A stretch of DNA of 64,000 nt from Bilabrum cf. latius (GCA_965178125.1 OZ237754.1:186001-250000), one strand, 5' to 3'. Shown: positions 22,619-35,122, counted from the stretch's first letter. Program-made: numbers and translations. Notes: generated by a model not told the origin, from the sequence alone.

Positions 22619-23494
22619 TTAGATGGTTTCCGGGGCCCCTTTGCCGAATACTGTGACCGCGGCTGCTGCAGCGACCGCGGCTGCAGCAGCCACCGTGACC
22701 ATCCCGATCGATGCACCCGCTGCGCGGCCTGCGCCGTCAGGAAGCGTGAATTTCTCGTTGGGGCTGGGCTCGCTGGCGTTCCACCACATGGTCAGGCAGT
22801 TGATGGAGTCGTCAGTTTCAACTTTTTCCACGTACTGGAAGCTTTCGGCCCACATGGCGTTGCATAGCTCCCGGCCGTCTGCGTAGGTGTCTCCGAAGGT
22901 GACGCACGGCGAGTCCTCCTTGCAGCTGTACACGCCATTGTCGTCCACGTGGAATCCATTGAGCCAATCTTTGGCGCACGTAAGGTCGTCTCGGCAGGCA
23001 TCGAACCAGTTGTCGCAAAAGTCCCCGCAAATTGGCACGCGATCAATGGCCCACTCAGTGTCTCCCGGCCAGTATGCCACGCGAGGGCTGCACTGGTACA
23101 TACATTCCTCTGCAGCTCGGAGTAAATTCATACTAAAGATTCATAGCGTTATTATGCAGGCATTCATGCTCTACTATTCCGAACGCAACCAAGGTGCGAC
23201 GTCGTAGACGTGGCGCGTGCACTCACCGGCCAGCAAAAAGTGCTCGCATCTCTCTGAAATCGGACCGCAGTGCGCCCAGTCGAAGTTGTAAAGCCTTGTC
23301 GTATTGAATGTGGACACTTCCTGCATTAGTTCCAAGCTGCAGCAAGCATCGCGCTCGTAGGGGGGGCAGGAGCGCGCTGGGAACCCGCCTGTCCCAAAAT
23401 CCTGTGGCTAGCTCAGGTGCACTTCATTCGGAAGACATTTACCGCTGCTGGAAGCTGAGGCACTGCTTGCAAGGAGCGCAAGTTGGAGAAACAT
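22619..23494 (-). CDS. Folate receptor-family secreted or GPI-anchored protein
   Basis: Exons complement 23494-23227 and 23109-22619 give 252 residues ending in TAA; the 117-base intron splits a Glu codon. A signal peptide (MFLQLALLASSASA) precedes the full folate-receptor Cys pattern: ERDACCSLE, YNFDWAHCG, CEHFLLAEECMYQCSP spanning the splice, VPICGDFCDNWFDACR, LTCAKDW, CNAMW and CLTMWWNASEPSPNE. The C-terminus is a hydrophobic Ala/Val tail, suggesting a GPI anchor. Vertebrate members bind folate; riboflavin binders are in the same superfamily, so the ligand here is not proven. One TAG (23408) is in frame near the mature N-terminus (HLS-TAG-PQDFG). Start and splice sites are well supported. 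Confidence 0.88.
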
Positions 23495-23732
23495 GGCAAA
23501 GGGTGAAGATTAATCAACTGCAACTCGCGGTCCATTGCGGAACCTCAAATCTGACGAAACCGACAGCACCGCGCGGCGCCTATAACGCAGATCCTCAGAT
23601 CATCTACGTAATGAGAAGCTTCGCGACATGCGATAATCTAGGTTATCCATAAATATTCATCAGATTTGTCGCATGTCGGCGTTGAGTTTTAAATTGAAGT
23701 GCTAGCTAGGGGACTCTTGGCATGGACCAGCC

Positions 23733-26700
23733 ATGCTTGATGACATTGCACCGATAGAAGGAGTTCCTGGCGCAGCCCAGTGGTTTGCATGGCTATCTAA
23801 GCATTTGTTCAATGGATCGAGGACAATAGCAAAGGGGAAGGCGTTTGATGCTGCAGTCATCGATAGCAACGGCGATGAATTGCAGCTCGCAAGCTCCGAA
23901 GGCCTTCGGGAAGCATGGCAGCGTGCAAACGTGAGTTTTAGCACTAATGCATGTAATGTTGGTGAAGCATACTCATTACGTGCCAAGTGCTTATTGCCAT
24001 AGCTGTGTCACGCAGAACGGAAGGACAGTCTCTGTTATTCTACGCATGAACGATATTGGCAAAAAGCGGTTGGAGCCAAAGATTAAGAGAGCGCAGCAGG
24101 CAAGGGCACCGAGCAGTGCCTTAAAGATGGCTGATAATGTGGATCAAGCCAAAGCTGGGTCTGAGCCAGCGACAGAACCCACCACCCATGGACCAGACAG
24201 CCAGCCAAAAGCTAGCCCTTCAGACGCCCGGCAGCCCGGCTTATCCGTCGGTGAATTTCAGCTAGGTCCAATCATACGCCCGCTGCAGGCCGGCTCACTT
24301 CGCACCTGCCTCGTCGTATCGTCCGCCGAGGTGCTGGAGCTGGCAGAGCTCCGAGCAGGCGCCTGGAGCGAGCACGAGGCCGCGGAGCACGGCGAGCACG
24401 TGCGCAGGCAGGCCGCTCGCAGGCGAAGCAGCGCCGAAGATGGGCATGAAATCGACTCGGACGATGGCTCCGACGGGACGCCAGTTGGCGGGAAATCACC
24501 GTGGGCCCGGGGTGCCCATTCCCCAACCGGGAGGAGCAAGGCATGCAAATGGCAGGTGCTCACTATGGACGAAGCGGGCGAGTTGCAGCGGGCGCTCGCA
24601 CGATTGCGGCGTAAAGTGACGTCACCATATGTGGTTGGACTGAAGGGGGTCGAGATTCACGAAGAAGTAGCAGAAGAGGAAGCAGCAGTAGCGAGTACGA
24701 CTGCGGGCACCACTGGCGCTGGGGTCTCCTCGGCAACAGCAAGCGGTGGTGCTGGTGGTGCTGCTGGTGGTGCTGCTGGTGGTCGTCGTTCCACCCTCAG
24801 CAAACGGTTCATGCTCCGCGTTTTTATGGATCGTGCCGCGGGGGGCACGCTCCGTGCGATGCTGGATCAGTATGGCCGCCGAGTCCCTCTAGACCCGGCT
24901 CTCGTGTCCCGGGTGGCCCGGCAGCTGTGCAAGGGCTTGGTCGCGCTCAAGAAGGCGCGGCTGAGACACACGAACATATCGCCGCAGGCCGTGCTGTTCG
25001 ACGACTCCGGGAGGGTCAAGATCGGGGCGTTGCACGAGGTGAGACTAGCTGTCGAGGGCGACAAGGCAGAAGAAGAGTAGCTCTGGAGCAGCCGCAAGGT
25101 CGGTAGCGTGGTGGCGCAGATGCTGACCGGCGGCCGTGCTGTGGCCATCCCAGATGGAGAGGCGCGATCGCGATTGGTAGATGCCGCTACGTTTGGCATC
25201 CAGCATCCCAACGGATTGATCGAGCTGCCGGCGTGGGTGCCTGCGGCAGGGAGAGACTTCGTTGCCGCTGCCACTGCAAGCTCGGGCAAAGGGGCCCCGC
25301 TAGATCTGCATGGGCTCGTTCGCCACGCCTTCGTAGAGCAAGGCCTCCTTGCACGGCAGGGGCAGCCACACAGCCTGGTCCTAGACGTGGACCAGAGAGC
25401 CGCCGCCATCCAGCAGGCCGCCCAACAGCAGGCGCTGCTCTCAACCCCCGGGTCGTCCTCTCTGGCGTCGCCCAGGGCACGGCGCGCGGTGCAGCACACT
25501 CTGGCGAAGACTCCCGTGGTTCGCGTGGCCATGGCGCGCTCCACCCCGCTTTTCATCACGGGAAGACTGCCGACGCTCGGAGGCGGGTCTGTGCTGCGGT
25601 ATCGCGTGGGCCGGCGGGTGGTAATCCCTCAGGTCCCGCCTCCGCAGCGGTGGCTCGACAGCGTGCTCGGCTACTACGCAGCGGTGCAGCGGTCTGCGAG
25701 GAGCGGCAGCCTCGCAGCTTCGACGGGCGGGGAGTATCCCCAGGTCGACCCACAGGAAGCCGTCGTGAGCAGGCGGCTGTGCGCCGGCAGGATGATTCCC
25801 ATCGTGGGCATGCTGGCCGGATCTGCACCCACGGAGTCATCGGCGGAGGAGATGGCAGGTGCCACAGGTGGAGATGACGACACGTGGGTAGCCGCGGCCA
25901 TAAGAGCGCTTGATGCAAGCCAGCAAACACTGTCTGTCAAGGAGCAAGAGCAGAAACAGAAGTTATCGTCCGCAGGGAACTTGCTTTTGTCTCGACTATC
26001 GGATGAGGGGCAAAGGACTCGCCGTGAGGCCGTGGAAGGACTAGCTAGATGGCAAGCGAGGCAGAGGATGCGACGGTTGAGGCGTGAGGCGGCTTCTCAG
26101 GCTACTGCCACAGTCATCCAGCTCGAGTTGCCCTCTGCGGGTGACGAACCACCATCGGACTGTACCGACCAAGCATGGGATGCGTGGCTCGGTGTGGATG
26201 GCCACGTGCTGGACGACGATGAAGATAAGATGTCGAACAGGCACGGATCTGCATCACCCATTGCAGCTGGCATGCCAGCGTTGCAGGAACTGGTGGGCAT
26301 CGATGGCCATCGCGCACAGCCGCTCGCATGGTACGCTCGATACGCCCGCATCGCCGACAGGGCATATCAAGACAGCCTCATCCAGCTGAAGCAAGTAGCG
26401 CTCGACGCAATCGCAGCAAAAGGGTATACGCCGGGAAGCTCCGGGGAGCCAGTAGAGCCCATGCGGCTCCCGCAGGCCGTTCGTGAGAATGTGCGGGCTG
26501 CTGTCTTGCTGGCGCAGAATGCTTCAGCGGACTCCTAGTCCGGCTTGCTGATGTGGACGTGGCAGGACGCCGTGAGGAGCCCTCCCGTGGATGCGTTGCG
26601 CCAGCTGCCCGAGCTTAGCCCCCCTGCCGAGGTCTATGGGGCGGTCAGGCAGCCAGACTAGCTGTACGTATCCCCTGATCACCCGGAAAAGGACACAGAG

Positions 26701-29700
26701 ATTGATAAAGACAGTACCGCCATCGGCCTTCGGTCGACAGACGAAAACCAGCCAGCGAATAGCCTTGAGGCGACGGTGCGGGCCGTGGAGCAAGCTCTGC
26801 AAAAATCGATCATGGCCATGTCGGGTCGGCACGCCGCTCAAGATGACGCGTACGGCGGAGGTACCGATGAGATGCAACGCTCGTCGAGCGGCAGATCCAT
26901 GACGAAATGGGGCGGGCACTAGTTTCACCGCGACGATCGCGAGGGCGAGGGCCACGGCGACGCAGCATCAGGGGGACGAAGTCTGGCTGCTGACGAGCAT
27001 CGAAGGAGGCGCGCAAGAGTTGTTATGGTGCGCCCGGTGGCCACACTGTAGACAAGCATGCTGGCACAGTCACTCATGGAGTCCAGGCAGAACAGCTCAG
27101 GCTCCGGGTCGCGATTGACCAGCACAGGCGAGCCCGGTGATGAAGATCCGTTCCCCGAGCTGCGCGTGGATGTTGTGGCCGCGATGAACACGAGGCCTGC
27201 CTCCAGGGAAGTATCCAGAGCCAATGCCGTTGATTTTGAGGTCGACGCAGCGTCCGATGGCGCACCTGGGCTCCTTGCTCCTGGTTCTGGAGACGGGGTC
27301 TCACCTGCCGGCAGCAGTGTCGACGGGGAGGAGTGGGGAGATGACGATGCAGACCCAGGCGCGACTCCGGCGGCAGGGAGTGGGCTCGTCAGCGCCGGCC
27401 TGCCATTTGAAATCGTGCACAGCGACCCAGCAGCCGATGCCTCTTTGACCACTGCGGGCGAAAGTCCTCAGCACGTGGCCAAAGCAACTTCGGCTGGAAC
27501 GGTCCGGCGGCGCCGAGTCGGCTTGGATGCCGTCCTGCCCCCTCCCGTGCCAGCCATCACCGTCTCGACGCTTCGTAGACGTCGTGATCCGCCGGAGGCC
27601 GAGTGGCCGGGCGGAGGCCGAGCCATGGGCCCGTCAGGTACTCCCAGATCCGGGAGCTTGGCAGCTGCGCTGGGACCGGAGCCTGACCTGTAGCCCGAAC
27701 CGGCGGATGTGCAAGGCGCCACTCGCGAGCAGCAAGTAGCCGATGCGCAGGAGCAGGCATCCGGAAGCGGTTAGCAGGTGCAGCGGGAGAGTGACACGGA
27801 TGGCTGGGGTGAGGACGAGGCAGCCCCGGACGCCAGGGCTCGCGAGGCTTCCCAGGCATCGGGCCATGGATCGGATCAGGGCGGCGTGACACCGAGACGC
27901 GCTGCCCCATCCTCTATGCGGAACGTTGACACGAGCGCACCGGCTGGCCTAAGCCACGTTTGGCCGGGCACCTCAGAATCTCTCACATCGGACCGATCCA
28001 GGGGTTTCACGGAACGACTGGCAGAAGCCCAGGGCCTCCCATTGCCGGCCACATCGGCTCCCTTCATTAAGGTGGAGCTGATGGATGCTCGTGGGCCACG
28101 GGCCAACGCGAGCGCAAGCACTGACTCCAAGGAAACAACCAGCGCGATTGATCCATGGCACTCGAGCCACGAGGTCGGTGGCCACGTCGTGCCCACCGCG
28201 CCTGCGGCATTGACGGGAGAGGTGCGAAAGCTGCACAGCATGGAGGGCGTGGCACTGGTGCCGGTGGAGGGGCAGGGGTGGGGCCAGCTCATGCCCTTTG
28301 ACTCGAGTAGCGCCTTGCTAGATCGGGGCGCTGGGGCGCTGTCGCGAGCTCTGCAGGAGCCGGGCAGTTCGTATTCGAATGTGACCGCTCCCGCGCGGAA
28401 GCGGGCCACCCAGCCTCTGCTACTCGCAGCAGCGCTTAGTGCTGAGGAGGACGAGGAAGAGGATGGGCAGCCTCTGCAAGCTGGCTCGGAGTCTATGTGG
28501 CCCTCACCTGGAGGCATGGATGGTACCGCTTTCGATGACCAAGTCAGCGATGGGGATATCACGTTTGCAGCTGAGTTAGCTGACACCGGGTCTACTTTGG
28601 CCACAAAGGCGAGCCGAACCGCCAGCACCGGCCGCGAGCATTCTGCAGACGACGTGCTCATGCTGACCAGGCAGCTCCTAGCGAGAACGCTAGGGACTAG
28701 CCCTTCATCCAAGCTAGTCCCCTCCCATCGATCGCCGAGTCACCCTGCGACCGTCGGTTCTCGAGGAGAGAGGAGCGAAGTCTCGTTCACCAGTCACACG
28801 GCTTCTACAGCCTCCGATGATGTGCTTCTCATCAGCGATGGGTTCAATCTATTCGACCCTATCGAGGAGCAGATGCAGCGAGCCATGAGCCAGCCCACCC
28901 CAACCCGGCGGCAGATACCCGTCGCAGGCCCCCGTGGGAAGAGCATCACGCCAACGCAGAGGGCGTTGCTGGAGCTATTGAACAACGGTGCGCACGGCAT
29001 TGCGATGTCACGCGCGTACAGTCAGAATGGGGCGACACGCTTGGCGCCCTGGGCGCAGGAGGGCAGGCAAGGCTGGCTCGACGATTTGGAGACCGGCGGG
29101 GGCGCCGGGTCCTCGGCGTCGTCTCAGGATTTTCGGCAGGGGGCGCCGGCGGCAGTTCTCAGTGGGACTGAAGGGCACAATCAAGGGGGGCATGACCAGG
29201 GTCCCGGTGCGACGAAGCGCCGGGACTCTGATGAGCCGAGCCCCCCAGTCCATCCGCCGGCGCCCCGAACTGAAGACCGGGTGCTGGAGCAAAAGCAAAA
29301 GATGCCGCGTGCAGCTGTTTCAGGTGCATCTAGTGCAGATCCTCCGCGACCACCTCCATTTAATCATGGCTGCGACGTTCTTTGCGACAGCCAAGGGTTC
29401 GGCTGCCCTGCCTGCTGCAGCGCCGCTGACCTCCCTAGAGTGCTCACCACAAGAGAGACTCTGCTTGCGGTGGTTGGGAGTTTCTGGCTGCCTCGGGCGC
29501 GCTTTAGCCTGGAACATCTGCGCTACGACGGCTACGACTATTTTGGAAGAGGGTACGGCAGGTCTGGGGAGCACGGGCAGGGTTTCATGGACGACCGGCG
29601 CAGCATCTTCAGGCTGAACAAGCCCCCACCCCCGCCCCCGAGCCTGTCCGGCGGTCCTTCCTCACCACCGCATCGATCACAACGCAAACGTCGGGGACGG

Positions 29701-32700
29701 GGGGTCGGCGGGAAGCATCGTGCAATGCACGGCGGCTCCGAGCAACGGCAGGGCAAGTCAAGCACAGGTGCTGGGGTCCAAGGCGCCGTGGTTGGCAAGC
29801 GTCGTGGCCGGCGGTTCATGCCTCGACCCCCGGCCTCGAAGCCGCCCCCTGCGGCCGTGCAGCGAGCCAAGCCTCCCCGCATGGCCCCGTTGAGTGCGAG
29901 AGGTCGAGCCGCTTTAGGATCGCCTACTGACGAGGCAGACGGGGAGATGCCGGCCCTGAGGCACAGCCAGCGGGTGTCGCGTGCGTTCGTGTCGAGCGCG
30001 GTGTCTGTGCTGCTGCATCAGCAGCGCACGAAGGCCCGGCTTGCCAAGCAGCTGGACACTGTGCAGGAGGAGACGGGCGAGGATGGCGGCGCTTCGAACA
30101 ATTCCACCGAGGTATCGAGCCCGGGTGTCGCGGCTGATAGCACGGCACCGGGCACAGGCGACGTGATCGGCGGCGGCAGGGAATCTCCCGCATCCACGCG
30201 ATCGAAAATCAGGGTGACCAGTGTGCAGGTGGTCAAGGTGGCCAATGGTGCCGCAAGTGGTGCGGCAGGTGCAGCTAGCGAGAGCAGTACTCCATCACTG
30301 GAAGGTGCCGGACAACCGCGTAGTGTCGATGGCACTGACAAGGCACTGGGCACAAACCCTCTGGACGCAGCGCGGCCAAGCGGGGGCATGGACGACGCTG
30401 GGGCCGGAGAGGAGGTCGATGGCGCCACGCAGGAGCCCATCGTCGTGCTCAGCGTAGAGGAGGAGGTTCCGCTAGGCCTCGTCCCGCTCGAGTCGTCCAG
30501 GTCCAGGCCCTCTGACCCGGAGGGCAAGATGGGCGTGCTGACTCCGAGCAGCAGCTTCTACGGCGGATTCGAGATGGCACGGTATGCCATCGCCACGCCC
30601 CGCCCCGATGTTGTGCTCCGCCTTCCGGCGCGCGTCATCGAGAGCTATGAAGCGGTGGAGGGCAGCGAGCTGTCGGCTGGTGAGGGCGACATCGTCATGG
30701 TGGACGAGCAGGACGAGTCCGGGTGGTGGGCATGCACGCTACTACAGACGGGTCACCCTGCGAATACCAGCACCTCCGGTGACGGGGGTCCGGGTGGCGG
30801 CGTATCTGCGCATGCTCTGGGCCAGACCCGATATCCAAAGGCCCTGCTCGGTCCGCAGGGTAAGCCCAAGCAGCCAGACAAGCAGGCAAACGGCCAGTCC
30901 GCGACGAAAGAGTCCGAGCAGCAGCCTGAGGACCCATATGATGACGGAACGCCCGTGCCCCCCAGCGGCTTCATTCCCTGCACATTCCTGGAGTGGGTAG
31001 ATCCTGCCGTGGCTGGCCTCAAGATAGAGAAGCGGCTTGATGGCTCCGCTGTGCTGATCCCGCTGCTCATGGGCCCGGCCGCCAGTCCTCCCACTGCGTC
31101 AAATCACCTGGACCTGTCCAAGCCAGCGGGTCGCAGCGCAGCCCGCAAGGTGGCCGACGCGGTGCGGACCGGTCCCAACCCAAAAGCCTGGGCAGAAGGC
31201 ACCAAAACGTTTGAGGACCTAGCGAGGGAGCGGCAGGGGCCCGGCGCTCAGGAACAGCCAGGAGAAGACACGACGCTGCCTGGGGCAGTCCCTGACAGCG
31301 CTGCGAGTGCCGGGGCGATAGAGGGCGGCACCGGGAGCGAGAGCGAGGTCTCGGATTCGAACTGGCGGCTGGACGTCGACAGCGGCATGTACGTGCGTCG
31401 CAACATGGCGTCCGGGCTGATCGAGCGCAGCGCGGATCCGTTCGCGGCAGCTTCCTTGGAAGAGACCCTGAAGCGGGTCGACCTGGAAGCATAGAGAAGG
31501 AAGGCACTGGCGGGGGACGCGACTGCGACTGGGGCGGCGTAGGACGTGGAATCGTTGGGGGCGTCGGTGGGAGGCTCGTCTGCGACGCAGACCGTGGACG
31601 GAGGGGATCGAGTGAATGCAGGCGACGAATACGGCGACCCGGACGGTGGAGAGGACTGGGAAGAGGACGAGGATGAGGACGGGGACGGGGACGGTGCCCG
31701 GCCTGCTGGTCCGGTTGACGATCCAGTTGGGCACTTTTATAGGGCCTTTGCGTCCTATGACGGGGGCGGAGAGAGCGATGTTGTCCTGTAGAAGGACGAC
31801 TGCCTGATCGTGTGGGACAGGGACGAGGGCGGGTGGTGGGAGGGCCGCAACGTGCGGACCCATCAGGACGGCTGGTTGCCCAGCACGTACCTGCAGGCCT
31901 GGCTCGAGGAGGAGCCGCTGCCCCAGGGGGCCCAGGCCGAGGCCTCTGCGCTGCTTGAGACGATCGCGACGGAGAGGTCTGGCTCAGGCGCCATGTCTGC
32001 AAGGGCGAGCCAGCTGATGGCAGCCGTGAGAATGAAGTCGATTCTGTCTGCGAGACGGGAAGAGGAGAAGACCGTCGAGGCGGACAGCGTGGAGGGCGCG
32101 CCGAACTCGATGGGCGGGGGCGCAGGGTCTTCTCCGGGCGCTGGGACTGCATCACGTGGCGAGTCACCAGGCCTCGCACCTGGCGGTGGAATCGCTGGGA
32201 CGGGGGCAGCCAGGCGGGGAACAGCTCATGGGCTCGGGAATGAGAGCGCGCCCTTCGTCAGCAGTCCAGGGGCTGCCCCAGGCGGGGGGCGGTCCATCTT
32301 GCGGGCGGCGCAGGCGCAGGCGCAGGCGCATGTGCAGCCTGGGTAGACCACGGCTCTTGGCGGGTTCGCGCCAGATGCGGGCCCAGGCAGTCGGATAGCT
32401 GAAGCTGATGCTGCAGCTGCGACTGAATCTGGTGAAATCCTTGCTTCGGACAGCAGCAGCGGCTGGCCGTTCGGCGGGCGGGACGGCAGCCGCGGATCGC
32501 TCCCCACACAGGACAAGCCCATCGACTGCAGGATAGGGTCGGGGTGGGAAGCCGGGGCCGGAGACAGCGGGGATGGGGATGGGGATGGTACGCTTGCTGT
32601 GGCTGTCGGGGATGTGGTGCGGGTATCCGGAGTCGACGACTCCGGTGACTGGTGCTATGGTTTCGTTGTGAGCGACGGCGACGAGTTGGGAAGCAGTGCT

Positions 32701-32766
32701 GGTGGTAAGCAGGCTGGCTGGTTCCCAGTGGCGGCAGTGTCGGAAAGTGTGGAATTGAGTAACTGA
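23733..32766 (+). CDS. Giant PB1-like / pseudokinase / triple-SH3 scaffold protein
   Basis: Exons 23733-23930 and 24016-32766 give 2,982 residues ending in TGA, with 11 in-frame TAGs (25078, 26536, 26659, 26920, 27049, 27691, 27772, 31492, 31540, 31789, 32344). Residues 1-90 resemble a PB1 domain (GDELQLASSEGLREAW joined across the intron to NNGRTVSVILRM). Residues 110-500 are kinase-like, but HRD is replaced by HTN and DFG by GAL, so it should be a pseudokinase. A long disordered middle follows. Three SH3-like domains close the protein: about 2270 (SYEAVEGSELSAGEGDIVMV, DESGWWACTL), 2637 (ASYDGGGESDVVL-TAG-KDD, EGGWWEGR) and 2920 (VGDVVRVSGVDDSGDWCYG). The TAG in SH3 no. 2 sits where other SH3s have Lys, Gln, Arg or Glu. 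The start at 23733 is the first ATG in frame; an earlier exon is possible. Role: probably a signalling scaffold (inference). Confidence 0.85.
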
Positions 32767-32905
32767 TTTGTGTGCCAGATTCTTGTTAGCTTGATGGTTA
32801 TTTGCGCGTGCTCAACTTGAGCCCGGCGGTGCAACTGCACCGCACTGCCAACTTCCACAACACGGGACTATTTCACGTAGCACACCCGTTCACTACTAGC
32901 CAGCC

Positions 32906-34507
32906 ATGCAATCACTCGCGATTTATGCTTTGGCATGCTCTTTCGCCAGTGCAAACGTATCAGCGCGCTGGGATCCCAAGAGTGCTCGTCCTGTTCGAAA
33001 AGCATTCTCGGGATTTAACGTGAATCTCAGCGGTGAAGGAGCTGGATCGTGGCGCAACTCAAGCTTTTTGGAGGGTTTCGAGCAAATTGGAGCTCAAATC
33101 GTGCGCTATCCTGCCGGAACGATCGCGCAGTGGTGGGACTGGCGGAAAGGCTGGTTCTGCGACCCGAAGCCGGGGCCCTGCGAGGATATTCCGGAGAGCT
33201 TTAAGCACCGCCCGTTGCCCCCACGCTTCCCGAATGGTTATCGTCTGGAAGACTTGGCCTACGCCAACCAAAATGGCGCCCATTTCCAGGTAGTTCTAGA
33301 TTTAAATATGATCTCGTCGAATCTATCTGAACAAGTCGCGATGGTATCCCATGCTGTTGAACTAGGCCTGTCCGTGCGGTACGTAGAGCTCGGCAATGAG
33401 TTCTACTTCCCTGTGGATTGGATGATCAAGCGATTTCCCAGCGTGGAATCGTATGCGAACGAGGCGACGAAGTATGCGACTGCGGTCAGAGGAGCCACGA
33501 ACTCCAGCATTCCAATAGCAGCAGTGGGAGAATTTCTTGGAAAGCAAGGCCCACCTCCATACAAGAATGGCACGGGAAGGATGGGAACCTGGAACGAGGG
33601 CATCAGGTCTGGCTTCGCGGACCGCTCCATTGTGCAGGGGGTGATTCTTCACGCGTACGAAGACCTCGGCCTCGCGGATGAGACTCATCTATGCGGCCCT
33701 AGCAGCTCCTTTGCGAATTGCAGCGTGCAGCAGACCATTCACGATGAATTCGTGCATCCTGGCGGCGTAGATCAAGTGCTCAGCTAGCCCTACTTCGCGA
33801 TCAAGTGGCTCGAGGACGTGGCGGCCCCGTTCGTTGCAGATGGGTTCGACGTGATCATCACAGAGGCAAATTTGATGAGTTTCTGTGGGTCAGTCCGGCA
33901 GACCTGGACGCACGCCCTTTGGATCGCGCTGTGGCAGAGCATGCTGGCGGGATCGCATCGCGCCTCGGTGTCCATGGGCCTGGTGCACGCACTCAGCGGC
34001 AACCCCATGTTCACGGCCATGTGGACGATGGAAGACTCGCTCAAGGACGTCTGCCTGAGCTCCAAGTCTGAGGATCCAGGCTCGGTGGCCGTGTTCCAGC
34101 CCTCCCCCCCTGGGATGGCTGTGCAGCTGGTGGCGGCTGCCGAGCGGTACGGCGAGGGGCGCGCGGTGGGACCCATCGATTTCGAAGGGAGTGTGCCCAT
34201 GTCCAACAGCTCCAATGGGCAGTATCCTGCATTGGCTGGCGTCTCGTGGCAGCCCGCCTCTGGCGGACTCGATGGCGGAAGCGACCGCACCGCTGTGCTG
34301 ATCAACTTGTCGGGATAGGAGCAAGAGGTGCGCCTGGATTCGTCCCTTGGATTCAATGCCTCTGCAAGGGTCATGGTGGCGAGTGCGAAGGCTGCTGGGT
34401 GGGTAACGCAGGGATGGTCAGACCCCAGGCTCGCGGTGGACGAGGGTACGCTCGGAGACGGGCAGGTCATTGGCATGCCCGCTTATTCGATCGCACAGGT
34501 ACTTTGA
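32906..34507 (+). CDS. Secreted clan GH-A glycoside hydrolase
   Basis: The frame of 533 residues runs from ATG (32906) to TGA. A signal peptide (MQSLAIYALACSFASANVSA) is followed by a TIM-barrel glycosidase: FSGFNVNLSGEG, IVRYPAGTIAQWWDW, VRYVELGNEFYFP (acid/base Glu165 in GNE) and DVIITEANLM (nucleophile Glu320). A C-terminal beta-sandwich segment (RTAVLINLSG) follows. The layout is like GH79, GH39 or GH51 enzymes (heparanase or arabinofuranosidase types); I cannot choose. TAGs at 33785 and 34316 are in frame. The first lies between the acid/base and the nucleophile, so a stop there would remove half of the active site. Several N-x-S/T sites support secretion. Confidence 0.8.
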
Positions 34508-34702
34508 TTTTTTTCATTTTGCGTGTGATTTGCTGCATGACTTTGCGGGAGCTCTTGCACATCTATGCCTGGCCGTCAACAGTATCCATGAGTTCATCAA
34601 CAAAGCAGAGCAGTGGCAGTCCTGCTCAGAAAACAAAGCTAGAGTGCCCAGGAACATATGAATGAAACAGATTCACTCAGAACTGTGGCACGAGCGAAGA
34701 GG

Positions 34703-35122
34703 TCAGCCGGTAAGCTCCCAGAAGTAGACCTGCTTCTTGTCCCTTGTCCAGTAGGATCCATTCCCGTCGTGCCCGACCGGCCCGTCATCGTCCCAGAGAT
34801 CGACATGACTTGTCACGTAGAACATGATTATTCCAGTTTTGCCCTTGACTTCAGACTTGGAATCTACAGTGGCCGGCTCGCCAAGCTGAGCTGAGAGGAA
34901 AGTGAACATAGTTTTCACCTTGATGATGTACTTGTTGCCGTCTTTGTCGTAGTAGTCGCTGGGGATCGAGATTGGGAGACCAGCTTTGGTGAGAGCATAC
35001 GACATCCGCATCGCGCATGTGTCCTTCATTCTGTCGTCGTTGATGTTGCCGCCCCGAGCTGCTTTGAAGGTCTCGCCATCCGTCTCGTAGCTACCTTTGA
35101 CCGCGCTAAACTTCAGCGGCAT
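34703..35122 (-). CDS. Tae4-like peptidoglycan amidase of bacterial origin
   Basis: The intronless frame of 139 residues runs from ATG (35122) to TGA. It matches type VI secretion amidase effector family 4, NlpC/P60-like enzymes that cut the gamma-D-Glu-mDAP bond of peptidoglycan. The catalytic Cys36 lies in DTCAMRMSYALTKAG and His106 in YVTSHVDLWDD, with the family's FSAVKGSY-type opening and KYIIKVK strand. The length is slightly below bacterial members (about 160). I chose ATG 35122 because the family homology begins there; the frame is open further upstream. I see no signal peptide, immunity gene or T6SS gene nearby, and the neighbours are eukaryotic with introns and TAG codons. It reads as a transferred and domesticated gene, like the dae genes reported in other eukaryotes. 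An antibacterial or digestive role is inferred. Confidence 0.8.
   Translation of the reverse strand: MPLKFSAVKGSYETDGETFKAARGGNINDDRMKDTCAMRMSYALTKAGLPISIPSDYYDKDGNKYIIKVKTMFTFLSAQLGEPATVDSKSEVKGKTGIIMFYVTSHVDLWDDDGPVGHDGNGSYWTRDKKQVYFWELTG

Noticed and set aside
23733-32766. Pseudogenes riddled with nonsense mutations
   Set aside because: Decay would create TAA and TGA as well as TAG, and frameshifts. None is seen, and domains on both sides of TAGs are intact.
34703-35122. Bacterial contamination or prophage-type insertion as the source of the amidase gene
   Set aside because: Both flanks are eukaryotic genes with signal peptides and recoded TAGs within a few hundred bases, and no other bacterial gene is present. 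Contamination cannot be fully excluded without read data.
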